Of a DNA stretch of 64,000 nucleotides, positions 1 through 12,650 are shown piece after piece. The notes beneath the pieces are model-generated. The model saw only the letters and a program-made list of their open reading frames with translations, was not told the DNA's origin and made no database searches. Position 1 is the stretch's first letter; each line of letters begins with the position of its first letter. The DNA lies in the NCBI RefSeq assembly GCF_047496725.1, contig NC_132972.1, positions 8,451,501-8,515,500 on the forward strand. Direction: 5' to 3'. Origin of the DNA: Anoplolepis gracilipes. Taxonomy: Eukaryota > Arthropoda > Insecta > Hymenoptera > Formicidae. The position numbers were made by a program, and so were the translations under genes.

Positions 1-3000
1 CAACGGCGATTCAGTAAATTAGACATGACGTAAACATAGTCTTTTAAGTATTATCCGATGGGCACTTTAAACGGACAAAAAAATATCCGTGGGAATTGAC
101 AATTCCGGATCCAGTCAATAGTTTCGATTGTCACGAAAGAAGATGGGAGGAAATCAAACTCACTCGATATATTATAGATAAGATGTAAATCGTTCCTGTA
201 TCTTATTGCTTCTTACTGTGAAAGATGCCGTTTCGCCGTAAAACGGATTGCGAAAGAAGACGGAGGATCTGTCATGGGAATTCTGAGTCAAGGCCCCATA
301 ACCGTCCCTTTCCTTCGGTGTGCATGGTTCACACAATGAGTGCCGTATAATAATGGAGCCATGAATAGCATTGTTATTTGTACACGGGGATAGATGAGTA
401 TACATACGCTTAATCGCAATGTGAAATCGGGTTATGGCAATTAACGAAGCATAACATTTCGTCATTGGCCTCCCGCGCGTCGTCAAACGCTAATCGGGCA
501 GATAAATTGATCTTCGTTTCATGAGTGAACGCTTCGCGAACATTCAACAAACAGGTAGTTTGGCAAATAAGTTTCGATAAAATTCAAAGTGTACTTTACA
601 TAATCGCGAGTGCATTTCATACAATGCATTCGCAAATATAATGTATCAGCAAAATTTCAGCGGAAATTATTGGACCTTATGCTAATGATAATTTAATCAA
701 TCTGCAGTAGAGACTTAATGATCACCTATCACCTCAATTAACATAGGAATTAACGGTAAAATATTTCAACGTCGAATAAATAGAAATGTTCCTTATTCAG
801 AGTGTTAAGTTTTTAAATTGGCAAGGAAGTAAAAATATTTATAAATAACAAAATATCTATACTATTTTTTAAAATATAGAATTGCAATGTATGTGTGAGT
901 GCACTTATAATATTTTATAATACAATAACTTATATATTTTTAAATGTTAAGAATGTTTGTGCTAGTTTTCTTTTTTTTTTAAGTTTTGAATATATAACCA
1001 AATTATATAAATATAATAAATATAATAAATTATATAAATATTTATTTTATCATATATTCACTTATATCTTCTATGCATATTATAGTTATATAAAATTTTA
1101 AGAATTCAAAAAGAAAAAAAAATTTTTTAATAATTTCATCAAAATGTAAATATATGATGGGTACTGTACAGTATAATATACATTATGTATATAATACAGT
1201 CTGGAAACGGTGAAAATCATTCACGTTAAGAATCCTTGAATAAATTTGAATTCGATTTCACTTTAATGCTGAACGAATGAAAGTCATTTTTCGTTGCAAA
1301 CTTTAGTCCTTCAACATATAGCACATATTTTAATACAGCATTATTAATATTTTAATTCGTGACAAGATAACTTCAATATATAATAGATTAATCAAGAGTA
1401 ATGAAAGAAATTTTTTTACACAATATTGTTTATTAAAATAAAATTTAATAAATATAACTTTTAACTGAATTCTTTAAATCATTTTTTTAATATTTATATA
1501 TTTACGTATTTCATACGTATTATACATTTGTGAATACTTTTTCTACAGAAAGTATATATGTGTAATTGTTTACACAGAAAAAAATAATGTTGAATCAACA
1601 ATATTATTGTAGCTATAATTTGTTTTATTAATTCAATCAATATGCCATGTAAATGTTGATTCAATATTATTTTTTTTTTCAATATATTTATAAATATCAT
1701 AATACACATTGCATTTTATTATTTTTGCATCTATATCTATCCATATAATAAATCTATCCATATAATCGCATGCCAAGAATTTTATATAAAGAGTATATCA
1801 TAAACATTGGAAGCACATGTGATCGATATTCCAATGTACAGGAAATGAATCAAAATGCCTAAGCAGATGTCTGGATTTTATTGTCTATTCTATCACTATC
1901 CTACTTCGCTATTCTGCATTTATACTTTTAAAATAGAGAAAATATAACATTAGAATTAAAAGACAATACTAGAAATTAATTCATTTTTAAAGAATATTGA
2001 TAGAGATACAATTAACAACTCACCGAAAATGTTATAGATTCCGATCTAACAATTCAGCTTTCACCTGAAAAAATAGAAATTGTATGTTACACAGATGCGA
2101 GAAAAATCACATGTCATTATGTACTAGTATTAATATATATGTAGAAATTATCTCACAATCAGTTGATTGTTAATGCTTCATTAAATAGAAAATATCTAAA
2201 ACTATAAAAAAAACAAAATTGCAATTATAAGTAAACCTTTATAAAATTTATAAGATTTATAAAATTATATGATGTATCATAAGTTAGTTAATGATTTGTT
2301 AAAATGTTAACAGCCTGAAAATTAACAAATTAAATTTACAAGCAATACATTTGTGTAAATAGAAAATATATAAACTTATAATTAATTGAAAGAGAAATGA
2401 TCTATGAAAAATTAATACATATCACATCATAACAAATTTTTAATATTTAATGCTAATAGGAGTAAAGAGGAGTTTTACAAATTCGTTTAAATAGCTACCG
2501 GAAAAAATTCAATTAGATAATGCTTTTGTAGTTTTAAATGTGTGCAAAGCAGCGTGAAATTAATGACCCTTAGATGACCAGGCTTTATAGACAATGATAC
2601 TCTATTTTTTTCAAAACTTTATAGCGTATTTGATTTAATGATGATAACAGTAATTTATCGTCTTTATTTTACAAGAAAGAGAAAAAATAAATCTTTTATA
2701 TTCTGATTTATATTCTGAAATTTAGCAATTAAATAGCTAACATGTCAGAATAAATTATTTTATAGTAATATATATATATATATATGTGTCAACTCAAATG
2801 TGCTAAAATTTATTAACTTGAAACTTAACACTTTCTTATAATGAATTCATATTAAAAATTAATGATTTTATTTCTTAGATTTAACATTTTATATTAAAAT
2901 AATACAGTTTTAAGTTTATTACAATAAATGTTTTGTTAAAATAAAATTAATTAAGAAAACATTTTTATTTAATTAATTTGTGTGTGTTTAATTTATAATA

Positions 3001-3369
3001 AAATAAATAAAAGTTAATGAAAAATGTATACATTTTTTAAAATCTAATTCAAAGAATTTAATTTTGGAAAAAGTTGTGTATATATAAATATGTTTATAAA
3101 AATTTATAATAATTCTTCAACAAATAATTCGCATATGAACTATGACTACATTATTTCATTTTTAGAACAGCATTAGCTTTACGAAAGTTTTAATATCAAA
3201 ATTAAATAGTAGTATTGAAAAAGTAAAATAAAGAAAAAAAGAGGAAAGTTAAGAGAAAAAGAGGATTATTTTCCCTCTTTCTCTTCAATACTATTAATCA
3301 ATTGGAATTACTTAAATTAAACTGAAATATTATAAATGTTGCGAGTCATGTTCTAATTCAAGTAAAAGT
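1..3369. other. AT-rich stretch without a recognisable gene
   Basis: I see no protein or RNA gene here. The first 500 bases are somewhat richer in GC, but the 104-codon open frame on the minus strand there has no recognisable domain and no splice context. The remainder is AT-rich, with homopolymer runs and short TA repeats around 2770. A splice-flanked segment on the minus strand at 2024-2064 is listed separately. Confidence 0.6.
2024..2064 (-). other. exon-like segment, probably untranslated if real
   Basis: On the minus strand, 41 nt are bounded by a strong acceptor (pyrimidine run then CAG) and a good donor (GTGAGTTG). Each of the three reading frames has a stop, so alone it could only be untranslated or a terminal coding piece. 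Isolated splice-like pairs occur by chance in AT-rich DNA, so this is weak without transcript support. It pairs in style with the segment at 18025-18052. Confidence 0.15.
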
Positions 3370-3735
3370 TTATATATCTAATTGTAAGATATCGTTTGCG
3401 AATAAAAGTAAGAATTTCGCTGGAGACACGCTGCGCGAGACGCTATGCAGAAAATTGGAGTTGCATCTCCCATGATACGCTTTCGGAGGAGGGAAGAAAA
3501 ATATATTCTCATTTGGATTGACTCGATGTCGCGACTCCCAGGCGAGAAGACTCGTCGTCGATTCGTTACAAAGGAATCCCCGTGCTACTTGAACGTCTAC
3601 GCGCCCCATAAAAATGTGCACGGCACTTTATATCGAGCGCGACCGTTCCCACGACACCCTGTGGGCCTTTCCTATGGGAATATTTTATAGGGGTGAACTC
3701 GTACGTATATGAACGCGGACGCGTACATACATACA

Positions 3736-3768
<33 letters not shown>

Positions 3769-3900
3769 GTATCACACATATGCGTGCGTCTCGCGAGGCT
3801 GGTTCTAACGGCAATCAGCGTGCTCGCATTTTCATCGGTGGTATACTGCTTTTGATGTTATGTCTCACTTTCGATTTCAGCGCAACTCCGGCAAACTAAT
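3370..3900. other. GC-richer islet with CpG and an ACAT microsatellite
   Basis: This block stands out from its AT-rich surroundings by its many CpG dinucleotides. Short open frames of 81-83 codons overlap on both strands, which is what GC-rich non-coding DNA gives by chance, and none resembles a known protein. A run of about ten ACAT units lies at 3724-3766. It could be a regulatory islet or a non-coding exon; the sequence alone does not decide. Confidence 0.3.
3724..3766. repeat. (ACAT)n microsatellite
   Basis: About ten perfect tetranucleotide units, seen directly. Confidence 0.95.
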
Positions 3901-5690
3901 TGAACGCGTATGTCAATTAAAGTTAAAAGTGCGACAAAATTTTAACTGAGCCTATATTTTCTAATAAATAAATTATTTATCATCTAATGTAAATAGTGCT
4001 CTCTCAATTGCAGGAATTAAACGTAGTTTCGAAAAGAAAGAAAAGATAAAGATTTTTTTAATATAACCGCAATTAACTTAAAAGCATAATTTATGCGTTT
4101 TTGGACAAAATGCAATAATAATAATAATAAGCGATAAATTTACAAATACAAGAGAGTTATAGTAACAATACAGATTGTTCATTTTTTCTTTTTGTATATT
4201 GTTAATGTCGCGATCGAGCATTTGAAATATCTCTTTCACATCTCTTCCATACATTTCCCCAAATATATCCTCATTAATTTCCTTTATAAAAATTCAGTAG
4301 ATTTTTATAAAAAATCAAATTGTTCGTGAAATATTTACAATGCATAGATATTTTTGGATATTTTACTTCTTTTATAATCTTTCCACTAGAATAAAATAAA
4401 ATTTCTTTTTCATCATTTGAACGATGAAATAATTAGAGAAAAATATCTTTTTTTACATACACACAAAATTTGTCTTTGTTTTATCAACTTCTTCAATTTG
4501 CCGTTCCCGAGAGCTAAAGTTTCGTTTTCAAAAGAATTCTGTTTAAAGTGTAAGTCTTGCTTAAATTGTATCGATACCTGACTGAAATTCAGTTCAATAT
4601 TTTATTAAATAGTATTTTACAATATTCTATTTTCAAACATTTTATTATCAAGCTGGCCACAATAATTTAATCGCGAATATAGTAAAAAGAACCATTAAGT
4701 TTAAAAAGGCGAATTTATAATGTCAAAATACGGAACAAGAGTACTCAAGAAGAATACTCGGAAGTTAATCTAAAAGCACTTAAGAGCTATCGCTCTCAAC
4801 TACATGCAATGTCTTAAATTTATTTATATCACGGAAGGCTAGACTTTTTCGACTTTTATTTATTCGATATTATTGAATAAATGAATGAGAAAGAAAAACA
4901 GTTTGTTCATATGTAAACTGATATTTAAACATTTTCTTTTCTCTTATCTCTTTTTTCACTTTCTTTTCTTTCAATAATATTTAATCTATGAAATTAATGA
5001 ATAGGAACAATATTCCAGAGATACGAGAGAAAAAGTGATAAAATGAAAATGTAGGAGAAAGACAGAATGTTGGAATAAAGAGTCAGTAAAAGAATGAAAC
5101 TGAAAGCGTGAGAATCGCTCTGTTTAGCATAATACATAATGAAAGAAAACGATATTCATATGGGTTTATTAGGAAAAGAAATATTGTTGAATACGTGCGC
5201 GCATTGGCAAACAGATTCAAACATAAGCAAAAGAAATTAGAACATAAGAAAACACTTTTAATTTGCAAATTCTTAATCTTGTAAAATAATACACACTACG
5301 TCAAAATTTGTTCGACCGATATTATAAACGATTTACAGCTTTATCATTGCACATGTTGTAAGAGCACTAAGTATATTCCATGCACCTATCAAAATTTTAT
5401 GATATTATCAAGAATAGTCATGTATGCAAAGCATATAAATCATAATAAAAATATGATTGTAGAATTGATTTCGAATGATGAAGAAAAAGGCTGCTATGTG
5501 TGCACTATAGTATAGGTTTTTTTAAATAGAAAAAATATTAATAAATATTTTGTAGAATACAATAAAAATATGTATTATTTAAAAACAAAGTTCAAAACTG
5601 ATATAGAATATCCACAAATAGGAAAATCAGAATAATTGAGAGCCAAGCGCGCTAAATATTTACAAATTCTCTTTTCTTTCAATATAATTT
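3901..5690. other. AT-rich stretch, nothing recognised
   Basis: No gene, RNA or mobile-element signature is visible. The open frames are short and AT-driven. Confidence 0.55.
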
Positions 5691-5696
5691 AATAAT

Positions 5697-5908
5697 TATT
5701 TAAAATCGTTTTAGTCTCTTATTTACATGGACTATCATCAGATACTGTTAATAAATAAAACAATAAAGCGTGTGTAATAAACTATAAAATTAATTTTGCA
5801 TAGATGCAAAATTAATTTTATAGTTTATTACACACGCTTTATTGTTTTATTTATTAACAGTATCTGATAATAGTCCATGTAAATAAGAGACTAAAACGAT
5901 TTTAAGTA

Positions 5909-5909
<1 letters not shown>
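5697..5909. repeat. near-perfect long palindrome (hairpin 1)
   Basis: The left arm (about 5697-5801) and right arm (about 5804-5909) are reverse complements with only a few mismatches, and meet at a two-base centre around 5802-5803. Over 100 bp of almost identical arm with practically no loop can extrude as a cruciform, or fold as a long RNA hairpin if transcribed. I see no coding sequence in the arms. It may be a palindromic mobile-element derivative or a recent fold-back duplication. Confidence 0.9.
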
Positions 5910-5938
<29 letters not shown>

Positions 5939-5939
<1 letters not shown>

Positions 5940-5963
5940 CTTTTTACATTTTAATTTTATGCG

Positions 5964-6001
<38 letters not shown>

Positions 6002-6026
6002 CGCATAAAATTAAAATGTAAAAAGT
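5939..6026. repeat. second palindrome with (AT)n centre (hairpin 2)
   Basis: Arms of about 30 bp (starting ACTTTTTACATTTT at 5939 and ending with its reverse complement at 6026) flank a TA-repeat core. It starts only 30 bp after hairpin 1, separated by another (AT)n and T run. Confidence 0.9.
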
Positions 6027-6029
6027 GTG

Positions 6030-7385
6030 TGCATACATCTTTCTGTAACCTTCAACGGATAACAAGTTTCCTTCCGATTCCAATCGTTAAAAAAGGAAAT
6101 AGAAGATTTATTATTCACATTTCATTATCACATAGTGTAACAAATAATGAATATTCATTGTATATTCATAAAAAAAATTGTTTGAATATACAAAAAATAC
6201 ATTACAGAAAAGAGATTACAATTCTTGGAACTTATTGTTAGTGGAAACAGAATTTCATAATGAAAATTAATTTAATTTTTACGCACATAGGCAAAAGTAG
6301 TCTTAACTTTTTATATTAATATTTGTGTGTATGTATGTGAAAATGTTTCAATATGGTATTGAACCTAATAATTAATAAATTTTTTAAATAAATAATTTTA
6401 ATATATTAGTTTTTCTCTCCATTTCAAAATCGAAAGTTGTAATCACATATATTAAACGATAAAATAATATTGCCTTATAACCGCGATCTGTTATTTAAAA
6501 CTTTAATTTCCATAACTACTGATGTAATTACAACAAAATTTCTAAATCCAACAAAAGCAATAATAAAACCATAAAACCATGTGTTTCAGAGAAATTTATG
6601 TCTTTTCATTCTAAAAACAAATAAAATAAAAGAAACCAATGTATCGAGATGTTGTTGATAGAGGTATGTTTTCTTACATCAAGACTGAAAAATATCAAAA
6701 CAAAAAATGAGATCAGAAAGAAAAACCAAGGTTTTATTCTTTGCATTTTTGGACAATATTGTTCGCATTTACCTGGTGAGATCAATATGCGCCGTGCTAC
6801 GTAAAAGCTGTTAATAAGCGTAAAAACAAAGCATAATTTTATATAACAAGGTATTATCTGACTTACGTCAAAATTGTGATATTAGTTTGCATAATGTTAG
6901 CAAAATAATTTATCTTTTTTATGACAGCAGAATAATATTTAAAATATTATTTATTCAATAAAATTATTGAGCACGTAACATTTTCTGTATCTAAAAATTT
7001 TCTTTCAAAATTTACGTATATACTTATTGCACAAAAACAGATTCTGTGATAGTATATTTAATATATTTTATTATATTTTAATTTAATATTTTAATATTTT
7101 AATATTTTAATTTTAATATATTTTATTATAGTATGTATCATATATAAAATGCAAAAAATTATCATACGCAAAATATAATGACAAAAAGACAAACATATAA
7201 TACATCACAAAAATAAAAATATGAATATGTCTCTTTTTGAATAATATTTTGTATATCCGGCATGGATAGTACACTGCAAACATTATTTATTTAAGCTAAT
7301 TAGAGCAACTGTATAATAAATGTTCGAAGTTTGACAAGTTAATTTGCATATATGAATGATATCTTACAAAGGTTGGAGGTGGTAT
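6030..7385. other. AT-rich stretch upstream of the secreted-protein gene
   Basis: No gene is recognised. A 70-codon open frame at 6029-6241 overlaps the end of hairpin 2 and looks accidental. TTTTAATATT-type repeats lie around 7060-7130. Confidence 0.5.
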
Positions 7386-7391
7386 CTTATA

Positions 7392-7397
7392 TATAAA
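7392..7397 (+). promoter_or_regulatory. TATA box of the secreted-protein gene
   Basis: TATAAA followed by a GC-richer CGCGAGC segment lies 82-87 bp before the ATG at 7479. With usual spacing, transcription would begin near 7420 and give a leader of about 60 nt. Confidence 0.6.
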
Positions 7398-7478
7398 CGC
7401 GAGCTTTAGTTTAAAAAAATATTGTCATAGAAAAGAGTCGTGAAGTGTAATACAGAGTAATAAATACATCACAACACA

Positions 7479-9530
7479 ATGTTAAAAATTATTACTATAA
7501 GTTGCATCCTAGCTGTTTCCGTAAGTATCATGATTTTTAAATCAAAAATAGTTGTTTGTATCATATAAATTTTGAAGCAATTAAAATACAATTGGACATC
7601 AAATTTTTCATAAAAATGATAGAGATATTTTGGTTAATATTAACTTTTTCATATATTATTATATTATATATTATATTTATATATTAAAAATGAGATAATA
7701 GTTCCCTTATTGAAAACAACTATATGCATATATATCTACCATATATTTTATATTAATATCTTTATTTGTTTCATTTCAGCTCAATTTCCAAGAAGTAAAA
7801 GGTTTATTACTTCCCACACCGAGTAATATACCAAAAAATCCTTCAACTAATCCTTCGGATGTTATATCAAAAAATTCTTTAAATGAATTTTCCATACCGG
7901 ATATTATATCAAAAAATCCTTTACATAAAATTCCCATACCGGATATACCAAAAAATCCTTTAACTAATATTTCTATACCGGATATTGTATCAAAAAATCC
8001 TTTACAGAATATTTCCATACCGGGTCTTATACCAAAAGATTCACCTATTGCTCGAATAATAGATGAGATCCCAAATCTTACAAATGATGTATCAAGTGCT
8101 ATTTCAAAGGTAAATATAAGGTTTAAGATAAATTTAACTATTGAAACGTAAAGTACAAATATATCAAATTGTATCGTTAACTTATACCTCTGGTTGAATT
8201 GTTTCATATCTGCGAAAGAATAATTAGTAATTGCCAAGCCATTGTTAATATATATGAAGATTATATTTTTTTGTATTATTTTTCTATAATATGTTCACAA
8301 AAGTAGAATTCATAATTTTTTTATTCAATATTGCTTCGGATTATATTTCTCAAATTCAGTACTTAAGTTTAATTTACATATTGAATGTAAATTGCTTGTA
8401 TTAGAAACATCAAAAATAAAAACAATACAAAAAAAAGTTTAGTGCTAATACTGTATAATATCACAGTAAATTAGTATAAAGAATAATATTACTGTCTTTT
8501 GCAAATTTTTTGTAAGCATAATAGCCCGTTATCTAATAAAATTAATAGAATAAATTTGTATTTTCTTCTCAAAACATTATCAAGCTTATTGTTATATAAA
8601 ACTCTAAACATTAGCCTTACGCACATTTTGGTTATTTGTTTCAAAACAACGCTCTTTTTTCAGTTTTCTTTTTTTTTATCTCGTTATGTCTAAGAAGAAT
8701 TAAATTTTATGAAAAGATTTTTTTCTGATATAATGGAACTTTAAAACATGTAAGATATTAATTTAAAAAAAAATATTTATCGACAGGTTCAAAGTAGCAT
8801 CGAAATTAGTATAAGCGGAATCATAAAAAAAATCCAGGACATCATATCTACATGCTCTACAGCGTTTGACGATGGACGTGACGCTGTCAAAAAATTGTCA
8901 TCGGCTATTAATTCTTGTATAAAGAAAAGCACTAATACGTTTTTGGGCAGTACAAACATACAAAAATTGACCGATGTGGCAAATGACGTGCAGAAAATAC
9001 TAACGGAAGATGTACATAATATGTTACAATGCTTGCAGAACCCTCTCGATGTAACTTCATGCCTTGGTGCAATAAACGTAAATAATTTAACATTATATTT
9101 TTATTCTTACTTATCTTTAAGTCTAAAGTCTTTGATAATAATATAAAAAATTGTCTACCTATTTAATTATATAATCACAAGTATTTAAATGTATTTAATA
9201 TTCTAAAAAAGTTACAAATTTTGTGCAATTGTAATTTTTATAGAAAATTTTGTGAAAACTCTCTTATTAACTGTCTACTATTTAATTAATAATCTACTTA
9301 ACGTATTAATTTTTCAGGGAAACTTAAAGCATTTAGCTGGGCTCAATGAATTAGCTGAGGTTGCGATATCTGAAGCCGTTAGGATTTATCCCTTCAATTT
9401 GTTTAAAATTGTCCCAGATGTGGTAGGATGCATCGAAGGTCTGGCTAGCGCATTTAACTTAGAATTTTTCTGTAAAATTGTCGGAGACACAGGAAAGTGC
9501 ATTAATAGCATTATGCAACTATTCAAATAA
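7479..9530 (+). CDS. secreted cysteine-containing protein with proline-rich repeats, family unknown
   Basis: I rebuilt four exons: 7479-7520, 7780-8109, 8787-9077 and 9318-9530. All introns are GT-AG in phase 0 and give 291 aa. The first exon encodes a basic-hydrophobic signal peptide (MLKIITISCILAVS), with likely cleavage soon after the VKG encoded at the start of exon 2. Exon 2 carries degenerate tandem repeats of about 15-20 residues of the type SIPDIISKNPL. Exons 3 and 4 form a helix-rich domain with about seven cysteines, and no lysine-arginine cleavage sites dominate. A TATA box precedes it and a poly(A) signal follows near 9676. The layout, a signal peptide plus low-complexity spacer plus cysteine domain, suggests an extracellular or glandular protein of the kind that forms lineage-specific families in Hymenoptera. 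I do not recognise the family and assign no function. Confidence 0.8.
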
Positions 9531-9675
9531 ATTATTTATCAATTAATATAACCGCTTACTCTATATGTGTTAGAAATACGTGTTATATATACTGCTATAA
9601 ATGTATGAGTAAGATTCTTTTCGCACTTTGCAAAGAATATGTAATTATGCACACATCTTCAAAAATGTAAAAGTT

Positions 9676-9681
9676 AATAAA
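9676..9681 (+). terminator. poly(A) signal AATAAA
   Basis: This AATAAA lies about 145 bp after the stop codon of the secreted-protein gene. Another AATAAA overlaps the stop codon itself (9526-9531) but leaves no 3' UTR, so the later one is more likely. Confidence 0.4.
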
Positions 9682-10102
9682 TAACATTAACAAAATATTG
9701 TCTAATTAATTATATTTATCTTTTTTAAATGTAAGGCAAATTTAAGAAACTAATAGGAATAAATATAAAATTTAATATATAAATCTAACAAAAAATTTTA
9801 TTAATTTTATTATATAAATACTTATATTTTATTATATGTTATTATAATATTCGTAGACTTTGAAATAGTATTTTTTTCAGCCAAAGAAATAAAACTTACG
9901 CAAAATCAATTTAAGAAATAAAGTTTGAGCACTTTGGATGTAATCAATAAATGCGAATGACACATAAGTTTGAAAAAGTGTAACCTAAAGAACAGTTTGA
10001 TAGAATAAAAGAAAATTGAAAAAAATGATATAAATGAGAAAATAAATAAGAAACAAAAAATACTCCATATGAGTTTAAACATAATATACATGACAAAATC
10101 GA

Positions 10103-10312
10103 TTGATAGGCGCGACATATAAAATCGTCGTTGACGTCGATTATGACAAAAGCGACGAAGAACCGATCAATGTCACCATTGAACCAGAGCGCTCACATTG
10201 TTTTCGTTACAGGAGGCTACACAATAATCAGACAGTGAAAGAGGCGTTGCATGCTCACGTGTTAACCGTGTTCGCGTTAATCAGAAAATATCATCTCGTA
10301 TTGTTTTGTTAA
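10103..10312 (+). pseudogene. orphan coding-like block, possible exon remnant
   Basis: A 69-codon open frame here has balanced, acidic and basic residue use (YKIVVDVDYDKSDEEPINVT near its start) and higher GC than its neighbours. That is unlike the lysine, isoleucine and asparagine-rich frames that AT-rich noise yields. It is preceded by a weak acceptor (TTGATAG) but has no visible signal sequence or partner exon. It could be a decayed exon, a transposon scrap or chance. I do not recognise the protein. Confidence 0.2.
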
Positions 10313-12585
10313 ACCTTACTCTTTGTCCATAATTCTTTTTTTGTGTAACAACGGTATTGTCATTTTATATTCGTGAAAAATATCGCGAACGAATGATGGC
10401 AATCAGGTGAATCAGAGATCACTACTCTCTACGTGATTATTCATCACTAACTGAGTAATGGTATTGGTATTAATTATAATAATATTACTCACAACGTATG
10501 TGCAAAAATAAAACAGGAAAAGAATGATGTATAGTGTAAATGCATCTTTATGACGCATACGTGCATAATCAGTGACTGCGTAAAACATATTGTAAAAAAA
10601 AAATAAACTTAAAATTGAAAAGTATCATAAGACATATACAACTATTGTATATTAATGTACGACTAACAAGTACTTACGTATCACAGCGGAGAAATAAAAT
10701 TTGTTAATGCAGCAAATATTCTTGTTTAACACATTTTATCAATTGTTATATACGCGATGGAAAAAGAGAAGTTTGTATTTAAGATGTTATTATTATTTTT
10801 AACAATGATTTTGCTGCATCTAAAAATTATTTTTGATTAATCATAAATTGATTTTTATTCCATCAAGCAAGCTTTTTCTGCATCAACATATTTTAAAAAC
10901 TTTTAACATTCCTATAAGTTTATATAAATATAGAATGCGATCTATTATATAAATATAAATGCGGTTATATAATTTATAGAATGTGATTGACGCTATAATA
11001 TACTTTAGAAAAATTTGCTACAACAATTGAAGAAGAATCATTTTCTTAAATCATTATTATTATCCCGAGAAATTATGTTAATTTTGAAGTATAAATTGAA
11101 AAATTAATATTATTAAGATTTTTATTCATTTATGTTATTTATATTATTATATTAATTTTTTTAAATAATCATAGTCACTGATATTTGTGTTAACTAACTT
11201 TTCTAACAAATAATTGTGATTACAAAAAAGCAAAGATTGAAATAGAATAGATTAATGTCTGAATTCTATATATATATATGTTACGCTAGACTTTTTTTTA
11301 TAATAATGCACACAATATGCGTACATATATGAGCCATCTAGTAATTGGTAATGTTACTAGTTATAGAAAAAGAAAAATGATTATGGTAACATGTTTCACT
11401 TATTCTTATCTCAATAAATTCGACAACATATTTCTGTTATAAATCTTTGTGGTGTATATAAACAAGTTTTTCATAAAATTCTTATCTCGATAAGACGAAT
11501 ATTCGAAGTCTTATAGAAGTGAAAATTTTTTATCCAAAATCGATAATTCTGTTGAGAGTTGCGGCCCCCAAAGAGTTCTAACAATTATCCTTAATAACGA
11601 AAGCTCTAAAGTTGATAATAAAAAAAGTTAAAGTTGCTTAAAGTTGCCTTAAAGTTGCGAAAAATGTGAAGCTGCTTCTCCCGTACCTTCAAGTGCTATT
11701 TTCGGTGCTTTAAATGATAAAACTGTTTTTAAAACTCATAGAGAACTCTTAAGGCAGCAATCAGAACTATAACCATTTTTTAAAATTTTTAATAATAAAA
11801 GGCCACTTTCACATACGTTTTCATAGAGGCGTAAGCCCGAAATCGCAGGAATGGAAAAAAAAGTTTAAAATTTACATAGGAATGTCTGAATATTCTATGT
11901 ATATTTCCATAATTATTTGACCAATTTGTATGGTTTGTTAAAAAATGTAAGATATACAGAGTTTTTATATGTCTTAATATTTTATCATTTTTTAAAATTT
12001 GGGATATCCCCCTATGTGAAAACATCCTCAAAAATTAAGTGTAGAATGCGATCATACACGAATATTAAAATGTATCCGTTCATTTTTTAATTAAAATTAA
12101 ATAAAATTAGAATTTTTTTTCATTAAAATGTCTTTTAAATTTTACGTTTGCAATATCTTTTTTCAGTGGCTCTTAAATTATATTTGCATAAATAATTTAA
12201 AATTCCTATAAAACAATGTAAAAAAGACGAAATAATCGCGGTCCACTCGTACTCGCTTTGTCAATAAATAACTTACTGGAAGAACTGGTAATGTAAAACA
12301 AGATGTGTGAATAACGAGTTGATTAATCTTTTGTTTGAGTCATATCTCTCTTCATTATTGACAACGCCTGACTGAGATCAAACCTATCTACATCGTGTAG
12401 AGAAGGAATGATTGCGTCGTAGGCGTCTGCCTTGTATGGATATAACGCTTTCATAATAAAATAAAATATTGCAAACCCATCATTCCATAAAAAATTATTT
12501 TTTATTTTAAAAGTAAATAAAAAGCTCTCTTTCGCGTTTTCCTCTTTTCATAGATATTGTAACATATCGCAAAATAAATATTTCT

Positions 12586-12589
<4 letters not shown>

Positions 12590-12645
<56 letters not shown>
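12590..12645. repeat. (CT)n microsatellite
   Basis: An uninterrupted CT run of about 56 bp. An interrupted GA-rich tract follows near 12728-12750. Confidence 0.97.

Positions 12646-12650
<5 letters not shown>

Noticed and set aside
172..486. 104-codon open frame on the minus strand
   Set aside because: No recognisable protein, no splice or promoter context, and ordinary length for this GC-richer edge.
7776..8237. 153-codon open frame on the minus strand
   Set aside because: It is the antisense shadow of the repeat exon of the secreted-protein gene; the plus-strand frame has splice sites and a signal peptide.
11800..12030. possible inverted repeat (TCACATACGTTTT against ATGTGAAAACA)
   Set aside because: The match is too short and interrupted, and the 80-codon frame inside is AT noise.
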